Shown piece by piece: positions 36,370-43,054 of a stretch of DNA of 64,000 nucleotides (position 1 is the stretch's first letter; each line of letters begins with the position of its first letter). The translations under genes and the position numbers were made by a program. The stretch is from the NCBI RefSeq assembly GCF_004345645.1, contig NZ_SLWS01000007.1, positions 496,001 to 560,000 on the forward strand, read 5' to 3'. This DNA comes from Actinocrispum wychmicini. Its GTDB lineage: Bacteria; Actinomycetota; Actinomycetes; Mycobacteriales; Pseudonocardiaceae. The notes below the pieces were generated by a model. It was not told the DNA's origin. It saw only the letters and a list, made by a program, of their open reading frames with translations, and made no database searches.

Positions 36370-36586
36370 CGAGGTCCGTGCCCGGTGCGATGGCCAACGC
36401 GGCGGTCACGGCCGAGGTTCGATGTGCGGAGCAGCCGGCCGCCCCGATCGCGGTGAGGCCGAGCAGCCCGAGCGCGACCATCTCCAGCCCCGGGCCCGGA
36501 CCCGGACCCGGTGCGTCGAACACGAAGGCGATGGCCGCACCGGCCGTCGCCCCCAGCACGATCCCGCCCGCCGGCCTGCGCATCAC
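36370..36586 (-). other. Possible membrane-protein fragment next to the HAD remnant
   Basis: From an ATG at 36586 a frame encodes hydrophobic segments (GGIVLGATAGAAIAFVF and VALGLLGLTAIGAAG) split by an alternating Gly-Pro stretch. It then runs into non-coding-looking sequence opposite the Rhs end. It may be a small membrane protein or another broken gene. The whole 36117-36650 gap holds only this and the HAD remnant. Confidence 0.25.
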
Positions 36587-36650
36587 GTGGTCACGGGCCA
36601 GGAGATGCCGGGCGCGGCGAAGTCGTCATCACCTTGTGACACGTCGCTGG

Positions 36651-37142
36651 TCAGCTGAGATGCCGGTGTTGGAGTTCGCGGATCTTGGCCATGTGGTCGG
36701 CCAGGAACGCGGCGGCCGCCTCGTTGGCGCTGGCCACGAACTCCCGCTCGGGCACCTCCCGGATGGTGCCCCGGGTGATGCCCACAGCGAAGTCCCGCAG
36801 GTTCACTGCGGAGATGGTCACCAAGCCGTCCGCCGACGCGCCGGTCGCGGTCAGCTCCGCCCTGGCCTGCTCGTAGTCGTCGTCGCGCAGGTCCGGTGAC
36901 AACGACACCTCCAGCCCGGAGTTGCGCATCGCCCGGTGGTACTCCTGCGCCCAGCCGGCGGTGAGCAGCCGGGCCACCACCGCCAACGCCTGCTCCAGCC
37001 GGGGCTCGTTCATCCACGGGTAGGTGTCCTCGCCGAAGCTGATCGCGATTCGCCGCCGGTCGCTCAGTTCGCCGTAGATCGCCATGCCCGGCACCCGCAC
37101 CCGCAGGTGAATCCGGTCCAGTCGCTCGGCCAGCGTGTCCAT
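36651..37142 (-). CDS. Hypothetical protein of the WXG-like cluster
   Basis: I do not recognise a family for this 163-residue protein. It is predicted to be mixed alpha/beta and cytoplasmic, starting DTLAERLDRIHLRVRVPGMA, with a C-terminal helix (FVASANEAAAAFLADHM). It lies five bases after the WXG-like gene on the same strand, so it is probably co-transcribed. By position and size it could be a chaperone of the EspG-like kind or an effector for the ESX-like substrates upstream. That is inference only, and no EspG motif was identified. Confidence 0.6.
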   Translation of the reverse strand: MDTLAERLDRIHLRVRVPGMAIYGELSDRRRIAISFGEDTYPWMNEPRLEQALAVVARLLTAGWAQEYHRAMRNSGLEVSLSPDLRDDDYEQARAELTATGASADGLVTISAVNLRDFAVGITRGTIREVPEREFVASANEAAAAFLADHMAKIRELQHRHLS

Positions 37143-37147
37143 TCCGG

Positions 37148-38095
37148 TCAGCGACCCGGGGTGAAGCCGGGGTCGTCGCGGCCCAGCGTCGGCTTGGTCA
37201 TCTGGAACAGCGACCGCATCTCGCTTTCGACGAAGACCAGGTTCCCGGTCAACGACAGTTCGATGGCCACCTGCGCGGCTTCGACGCGCTGTTGCAGCCC
37301 GGCCATGGCGGATTTCATCGCCGCGATCGCGCCCTCCATGCTGCTCCCCTTGTAGGACATCGAGTCGTTGCCGCTCGCCAGCGGGATCGCGTTGGTCGCC
37401 ATCGAGCCGACCGCGCCGATCGCGGTGACTGTCAACGCCAACCCCAGTGAAGCACCTCCGGTCAGCGGCACCGCCGCGATCGAGGCGATCCCGGCCAGCA
37501 CGCTGAACGCCATCACCCAGGCGCTTTGATCACACCCGCCGTTGTGCAACGCGGCCAACGTCTTCTGGCCGATCGACGTGACGTCGTTGCGCGCGTTGGC
37601 CCACACCGCGCGCTGTGCCTCGGCGGCCGCCTTCAGCACCGCGATGATGACCGTTTCGTTCTCGGTGTTCGCTTTGAAGTGGTCCAGGAACTGGGTGCGG
37701 AAGTTGTCCGCGGTCGCGCCGCTCCAGCTGTTGATCGGATCGGTGTTGACCAGCGCCTGGAACTCCTGTCGGGCCAGGCCGAACTGGTCGGACGGATCGA
37801 CCGGGTTGCTGAACTGCGCGTCCACCCGCAGCATCCCCATCGCCCGCGACAGCGAGTCGGTGACCGGCTGGAACGCGGCCGGGTCGGGCAACAACGACCA
37901 CGGCTGGAACGCGTCCTGTATCCCGAAGTGCTTCCTGACCAGGTCCGGGACCATGTAGAAGTCGGGTGCGTACCCGATCCCCATCGCGGGGTTGTTGTGC
38001 TGCGCCTGCCACCTCTCGCGGGCCATCCACACGACAGTGTCCTCGATCTTGGTCGCCAGCAGCGTCAGGTCGTCGGCGAAGGCCACGGTCACCAC
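37148..38095 (-). CDS. WXG100-like/ESX-associated protein with hydrophobic centre
   Basis: This 315-residue, mainly helical protein contains a W-S-G turn in INSWSGATADNFR between two helices, the hairpin feature of WXG100/PPE-type substrates of type VII secretion. A hydrophobic Gly/Ala-rich segment follows (about 195-240: VLAGIASIAAVPLTGG and ALTVTAIGAVG), then a C-terminal coiled helix. It lacks a signal peptide. It overlaps the upstream small gene by seven bases. It may be a pore-forming or toxin-translocating ESX effector, or a partner of the nearby Rhs protein. Only the WXG-like hairpin is visible. Confidence 0.6.
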   Translation of the reverse strand: MVTVAFADDLTLLATKIEDTVVWMARERWQAQHNNPAMGIGYAPDFYMVPDLVRKHFGIQDAFQPWSLLPDPAAFQPVTDSLSRAMGMLRVDAQFSNPVDPSDQFGLARQEFQALVNTDPINSWSGATADNFRTQFLDHFKANTENETVIIAVLKAAAEAQRAVWANARNDVTSIGQKTLAALHNGGCDQSAWVMAFSVLAGIASIAAVPLTGGASLGLALTVTAIGAVGSMATNAIPLASGNDSMSYKGSSMEGAIAAMKSAMAGLQQRVEAAQVAIELSLTGNLVFVESEMRSLFQMTKPTLGRDDPGFTPGR

Positions 38096-38424
38096 CCCTG
38101 CTCGTTCATGTCGGACTGCTCAAGCGACGTGAGTCGGGCCGCGGCCGCCTGATCGGTCTCCGCGTACCGCTGCACGATCACCCTCAGCGTGAGGGACGTG
38201 TCACCGATGGTCTCCGCGTTGCCGCTGAGCATGCTGACGATCACCGATCGCAACGCGTCCCAGACAGGGACCATCGCCGTCCACGGCCCGCTGTCGCCCG
38301 GCGGTTGCGCGGCGTCCACGTCGCGTACCGCCTGTTCGAAGTCGGTGTGGACCGCGGCGAGATAGTGCGCGGTCCGATATAACTCGTTGAGATCAACACC
38401 CAACTGTTCGCCATGATCCTGCAT
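38089..38424 (-). CDS. Small helical protein, likely ESX-type partner
   Basis: This 111-residue helical protein with no signal peptide (LNELYRTAHYLAAVHTDFEQ) is about the length of WXG100/LXG partner proteins and is the first gene of the three-gene cluster. The ATG at 38424 is preferred because AAGGG lies 9 bases upstream; the alternative start at 38460 has no such signal. It overlaps the next gene by seven bases. It probably forms a heterodimer with that protein for type VII export, but no ESX core genes (EccC) are in the window. Confidence 0.55.
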   Translation of the reverse strand: MQDHGEQLGVDLNELYRTAHYLAAVHTDFEQAVRDVDAAQPPGDSGPWTAMVPVWDALRSVIVSMLSGNAETIGDTSLTLRVIVQRYAETDQAAAARLTSLEQSDMNEQGW

Positions 38425-38476
38425 GCGCCACCCTTGCGATAACGGGCTGGAAACCCCCACGGGACGCTATGGACAC

Positions 38477-38507
38477 GGGTCCGTTGATCGTCCTAGATTC
38501 GTCCTAG
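38477..38507. promoter_or_regulatory. 11-bp-phased direct repeats, candidate SARP binding site
   Basis: Two exact copies of TCGTCCTAG start at 38488 and 38499. A third, weaker copy keeps the GTCC core at 38479. The GTCC cores are spaced exactly 11 bp. SARP/AfsR proteins bind heptamer direct repeats at this period beside the -10 box. The repeats lie in the divergent region between the AfsR-like gene and the WXG cluster. Confidence 0.5.
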
Positions 38508-38557
38508 TGCGAGGTCGGTCTGGGGATCGGCGCTGAAAAGTAAGTGCCGGGGGGAAC

Positions 38558-41479
38558 ATGAGATTCGGCGTGCTGGGGCCGTTACACGCCGAGATCGCCG
38601 GGCGCGAGGTCCGGCTCGACGGACCAAGACAGGCCAAGATGCTGGCCGCGCTTCTGGTCGACGCCAACAACGTTGTGGCCATGCAACGGCTCGTCGCCGT
38701 GATGTGGGACGAGAAGGCACCCGCCACCGCGGTCCGTCAGATCCAGGACGCCGTCTCCGGGCTGCGCCGCAACCTCGCCGCGTGCGGCGCACCCGGCTCC
38801 TTGATCAGCACCCGGCGCGGCGGCTACCAGATCCACCTCGCCCCGGATCAGCTCGACCTGCTGGAGTTCGACCACCAGCGGCACCTCGCCGAACGGCACA
38901 CGGACCCGTTCGACACCGCTGTCGCGCTGCGGCGGGCGCTGGCCGGCTGGCGCGGCAACGCCCTGGTCGACATCTCCAGCCGGGTCCTGGAGATCGACGC
39001 GGCCCGGCTGGACGAGAAGCGAACGGCCACGCGCAAACTGTGTCTGAGCATCGAACTCGACCTGGGGCGTCATCGTGAGGTCATCGAGGAGCTGACCGCC
39101 ATACTCCGCGAGCACCCCTACGACGAGCATGTCGCCGAACACTTGATGGTCGCCCTCTACCGGTGCCGGCGACAAGGCGAGGCGCTGCAGGTGTACGAGC
39201 GGCTGCGCCGGACACTGGCGGGCGAACTCGGCGTCGACCCCACCCCGCCGATCCAGGCGCTGCATCGGCGCATCCTGGCCGCCGATCCCGCCCTGGCGGC
39301 CCCTGTCTCGGCAAACGGGCCCTCGGACAGTTCGGGCGCGGCGGCTGACGGGCCGACGATGGCGATGCCGGTGCGCCAGCTGCCGCTCGACGTCTCCGAC
39401 TTCGTGGGCCGCGCCGACGCGTTGGCGGAGGTCGCCCGACTGCTCGACGGGTCGGCGCCGAACCGCGCCCCGGTGGTCGTCATCGTGGGCGGTCCTGGTG
39501 TCGGCAAGTCCAGTCTGGTGACGCACGCCGCGCGGCTGGCGAGCGCCGCCTTCCCCGACGGCCAGCTCTACCTCAACCTCGCCGCGACATCGGACGAGCC
39601 GCGAGACCCAGCGTTGATGCTGGCTGAGGCGCTGCGTGCACTCTCGATCGCCGGCAGTGCGATCCCGCACGGCCTGTCCGAACGGGCCGCGCTCTACCGG
39701 TCGTTGCTGGCGGACCGCCGGATGCTGGTGGTGCTGGACGATGCCGGTCACGCCGATCACGTGCTGCCGCTGCTGCCCGGGGCCGACGGTTGCGCCGTGT
39801 TGATCACCAGCCGCACTCTGCTGACGCACCTTCCCGGCGCCCGGCACATCGACCTGGACGTGCTGAGCCCGGCCGAGGCCCGTGAGTTGTTCACCGGCAT
39901 CGTCGGGCGGCGGCGGGTCGAACGGGAGCCGGCGGAGGCCGACGCGATCCTCGACTGCTGCGGCAACCTGCCGCTGGCGATCCGGATCGCCGGCGCCAAG
40001 CTCACCGGCCGCCCGGCCTGGTCGCTGCGGGTGCTGCGGGAACGGATCGAGGACGAGTCCCGGCGGCTGGCCGAGCTGCGGATCGGGGACCTCAGCGTGC
40101 GAGCCAGCGTCGAACTGAGCGTGCGGCTGCTGCCGGCCGACGCGGTGCGCGCGCTGAGCCTGCTGGGTCTGCTCGGCGCCTACACCCTGCCCGGCTGGGT
40201 GGTCGGCCCGCTGCTGGACCGCTCGGACGCCGAGGAGGTGCTGGACACCCTCGTCGACGCCAGCCTGGTGCGGCTGACCGCCACCGACGCCATCGGCCAG
40301 CCGCGATACCGGCTGCACGACCTGATCAGGACCTGTGCCGTGGAGATCGCCGCCCAGCTGCCGGCGGCGGACAAGCGGGACGCGATCATCCGGGTGCTGT
40401 CCACCTGGCTCGACCTGGCCGGCCGTGGCACCGACCGGCTGCCGGCCGGGCTGCTGGTCGCCGCGCCCGGTTCGGCGCCGCGCCGGTCGCTGCCCGACGC
40501 GGTCGTGGACCGGCTGCTGGCCGACCCGGTCGGCTGGTTCGACGCGGAACGCGACACCCTGCTCGGCGCCGTGAAACTGGCCGTGGACCGGGGACTGGAC
40601 GAGATGGCCTGGGAACTGGCCGCCAGCACGGTGACCTACTACGACCACCGGTGCCTGTACCAGGACTGGCAGCACGGGCACCGCCTCGCGTTGGACGCTG
40701 CCGAGGCCGCCGGCAACGTGCGCGGCGCGTCGGTGCTGCTGCGCGGTCTTGGCCAGCTGCACATCTACCGAGACGAGTTCGACGGGGCGACCCGTACCCT
40801 GGAATCCTCCGTCAGGCTAAGCCAGGACGGCGGGGACAAGCGCGGCGAAGCGTTGTCGGTGGCGATGCTGGGCACGGTCAGCCGGGTGCAGGGCCGTTAC
40901 GACGAAGCCGTCGACCGCGTCGAGCAGGCGCTGGCCATCACGGTCGCTGAGGGCGACCGGCACCTCGAAGCGCAGCTATCCTGCGCGATGGCCGTGATGC
41001 GGCTCGTGCAGGGCGATCTCGATGAAGCGGAGTCCTGGTTCGACGCGGCCTTGCGCCAGGCCATGGCGCTCGACGACGGGCATCGGGTGGCGGTCGTGCT
41101 GCGGCGGTTCAGCCGGCTGCACGATCGGCTCGGTGATCCGGACGAAGCGCTGTACTGCCTGCGGCAGGCGTTGGCCACCTTCGAGGAACTGGCCGACGAG
41201 CGGTGCGCCGCGTACACACTGCTGGAAGTCGGCCGCGTGTACGCCGGTCAGCACGACCGGGACCGGGCGAGCCCGGCGTTGCGGCGCGCGGCGGACCTGT
41301 TCCACCGGCACGGCGACCGCCAGGACGAGGCCGCGTGCTGGCAACTGATCGGCGACCTGGATGCCGCCGCTGGCGTCCACGACCTGGCCCGCCAGCACCG
41401 CGGACGGGCACTGCGGCTGTGGCAGACAATCGAGGACATGAACCAGACGAAGGTTCCCGCGCGCCCATCGTCGCCGTGA
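38558..41479 (+). CDS. AfsR/SARP-family transcriptional regulator
   Basis: This 973-residue regulator has an N-terminal OmpR-type DNA-binding domain (GPLHAEIAGREVRLDG through SLISTRRGGYQI) and a BTAD domain to about residue 245. A STAND NB-ARC ATPase follows, with P-loop GGPGVGKSS near 310 and Walker B MLVVLDDAGH, then a C-terminal TPR region (about 700-960) with the repeat pattern EALSVAMLGTV and EAQLSCAMAVM. Proteins of this type activate secondary-metabolite genes, with ATPase and TPR parts gating DNA binding. Phased repeats upstream suggest autoregulation. Its targets are not known. The biosynthetic operon at 79-10961 is 28 kb away and shows no clear copy of the repeat. Confidence 0.93.
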   Translation: MRFGVLGPLHAEIAGREVRLDGPRQAKMLAALLVDANNVVAMQRLVAVMWDEKAPATAVRQIQDAVSGLRRNLAACGAPGSLISTRRGGYQIHLAPDQLDLLEFDHQRHLAERHTDPFDTAVALRRALAGWRGNALVDISSRVLEIDAARLDEKRTATRKLCLSIELDLGRHREVIEELTAILREHPYDEHVAEHLMVALYRCRRQGEALQVYERLRRTLAGELGVDPTPPIQALHRRILAADPALAAPVSANGPSDSSGAAADGPTMAMPVRQLPLDVSDFVGRADALAEVARLLDGSAPNRAPVVVIVGGPGVGKSSLVTHAARLASAAFPDGQLYLNLAATSDEPRDPALMLAEALRALSIAGSAIPHGLSERAALYRSLLADRRMLVVLDDAGHADHVLPLLPGADGCAVLITSRTLLTHLPGARHIDLDVLSPAEARELFTGIVGRRRVEREPAEADAILDCCGNLPLAIRIAGAKLTGRPAWSLRVLRERIEDESRRLAELRIGDLSVRASVELSVRLLPADAVRALSLLGLLGAYTLPGWVVGPLLDRSDAEEVLDTLVDASLVRLTATDAIGQPRYRLHDLIRTCAVEIAAQLPAADKRDAIIRVLSTWLDLAGRGTDRLPAGLLVAAPGSAPRRSLPDAVVDRLLADPVGWFDAERDTLLGAVKLAVDRGLDEMAWELAASTVTYYDHRCLYQDWQHGHRLALDAAEAAGNVRGASVLLRGLGQLHIYRDEFDGATRTLESSVRLSQDGGDKRGEALSVAMLGTVSRVQGRYDEAVDRVEQALAITVAEGDRHLEAQLSCAMAVMRLVQGDLDEAESWFDAALRQAMALDDGHRVAVVLRRFSRLHDRLGDPDEALYCLRQALATFEELADERCAAYTLLEVGRVYAGQHDRDRASPALRRAADLFHRHGDRQDEAACWQLIGDLDAAAGVHDLARQHRGRALRLWQTIEDMNQTKVPARPSSP

Positions 41480-41486
41480 CGCGACA

Positions 41487-42710
41487 CTAGCTCGACGGCA
41501 GCGCCGCCGACCCGCCGCCGATGGTCGGGATCGGCCCGGACGACGGCACGATGTCACCGTCGAAGATGCTGGTCGGCAGGTACAGGGTGCAGCAGGCGTT
41601 GGGCACGTCCACGATCCCGGAGATCCGCCCTTCGATCGGCGCGGTGCCCAGGATCAGCAGCGCCTGTTCGCGGCTGTACCCGAAGTTCGCCAGGTAGTCG
41701 ATGGCGGCCAGGCAGGCTCGCCGGTAGGCCAGGGTGGCGTCGACGAATCGCTGTTCGCCGGTCCGCTCGTCGACCGAGATCCCCTCGAAGACCAGGTAGT
41801 TCTCGAAGCGCGGTTCGACCGGACCCGGCTTGAACAGCGGGCTGGTGAGGCCGTACTTGGCCATCCCGCCCTTGATCAGGTCCACGTGCAGGTCGGCGAA
41901 GCCGGACATCTCGATCGCCCCGCAGAAGGTGATCTCGCCGTCGCCCTGGGAGAAGTGCATGTCCCCCATGGACAATCGGGCGCCGTCGACGTAGACCGGG
42001 AAGAAGATCCGCGAGCCACGGGACAGGTTCTTGATGTCGCAGTTGCCGCCGTGCTCGCGGGGCGGCACCGTCCGCGCACCCTCGGCGGCGACCCGGTCGA
42101 ACTGCGCGCCGCGCAGGGCGCCGAGCGTCGCGTTGGTGGCTGTCGGCAGGTTGGCCAGGGTCGGCACCCGGTCCGGGTCGGTGGCCACCAGCGCGGCCTC
42201 ACGGCGGTTCCAGGTGGCCAGCAGTTCGGCCGACGGCGCGGTGCCGATCAGCCCGGGGTGCACGATGCCGGGGAACCGGACGCCGGGCAGGTGGCGGGAC
42301 CGGGCGAAGATGCCCTCGAAGTCCCAGCAGGCCTTGCGGGCCTCCGGGAAGACGTCGGTGAGGAACCCGCCGCCGTTCTCCCGGGCGAAGATGCCGGTGA
42401 AGCCCCAGGCGTCCCGGTCGAGCGGGCCGAGGTCAAGCAGGTCGACCACGAGCAGGTCGCCGGGTTCGGCCCCGTCGACGTGGACCGGGCCGGTCAGGAT
42501 GTGCACCACCGACAGGTCGACGTCGCGGACGTCGTCGGCGCTGTCGTTGTCGCCGATCTGGCCGTCGGTCCAGTCCTTCATCTCCAGCCGGAAGATGTCA
42601 CCTGGCCGGACTGTGGCCGCGGGCGGGATCTCCGGATGCCAACGGTTGTGCAGTCCGTCCTGTTCGTGCGCCGGGCGGGACAGGTCGACGCTGATGAGCG
42701 GCTTGGCCAC
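41487..42710 (-). CDS. Acetamidase/formamidase family amidohydrolase
   Basis: This 407-residue protein matches the FmdA/AmdA family of zinc-dependent formamidases in length and motifs: HNRWHPEIPP, DWTDGQIGDND, GIVHPGLIGTAPS, and GGNCDIKNLSRGS followed by MGDMHFSQGDGE. It hydrolyses formamide or short amides to ammonia and the acid. I chose the GTG at 42710 because GGGAG stands five bases before it. The longer open frame crosses the divergent remnant and is rejected. It is convergent with the AfsR gene, seven bases apart, and probably monocistronic. Confidence 0.92.
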   Translation of the reverse strand: MAKPLISVDLSRPAHEQDGLHNRWHPEIPPAATVRPGDIFRLEMKDWTDGQIGDNDSADDVRDVDLSVVHILTGPVHVDGAEPGDLLVVDLLDLGPLDRDAWGFTGIFARENGGGFLTDVFPEARKACWDFEGIFARSRHLPGVRFPGIVHPGLIGTAPSAELLATWNRREAALVATDPDRVPTLANLPTATNATLGALRGAQFDRVAAEGARTVPPREHGGNCDIKNLSRGSRIFFPVYVDGARLSMGDMHFSQGDGEITFCGAIEMSGFADLHVDLIKGGMAKYGLTSPLFKPGPVEPRFENYLVFEGISVDERTGEQRFVDATLAYRRACLAAIDYLANFGYSREQALLILGTAPIEGRISGIVDVPNACCTLYLPTSIFDGDIVPSSGPIPTIGGGSAALPSS

Positions 42711-42759
42711 GACGACTCCCTGGTCGGGGACGGGTCGCTTGAATGTAACAGCGTTGGCG

Positions 42760-43053
42760 CGACGTTGGCGGGTTGCTTGGGGTGGGGTTGTCCCTACTTC
42801 GAGAACTGCCTGACGGTCAACGTCACACGCCCGGAAGCTGCCCGTGATGGTGTGGATCCACGGTGGTGGGCCGTTCGGCGAGGACGGCCAGTGGGTCGCG
42901 CGGCCACGGCAGCAGGCCGAGCAGGCAGGGGTGAAGTTCGCCAAGAGCCTGAACTGTTCGACGCTGTCGCTGGCCCCAGGCGACATCAAGCCGGTCGACT
43001 TCGCCGCCGAGCACCAGTGCGGGTTCTGGGACGCACTGGAGCAGTCCCACTAA
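42760..43053 (+). pseudogene. Type-B carboxylesterase remnant (frameshift and large deletion)
   Basis: One frame reads GCPYFENCLTVNVTRP, the DCLxLNV motif of type-B carboxylesterases. A one-base shift near 42840 then gives KLPVMVWIHGGGPFGEDGQW, the oxyanion HGGG motif. The frame continues to a tail with FAAEHQCGFWD, resembling the extreme C-terminus of the family. The roughly 350 residues holding the Ser-Glu-His triad are missing. The gene is dead. It fills the otherwise empty 344-base gap between formamidase and NACHT genes. Confidence 0.65.
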
Positions 43054-43054
43054 C

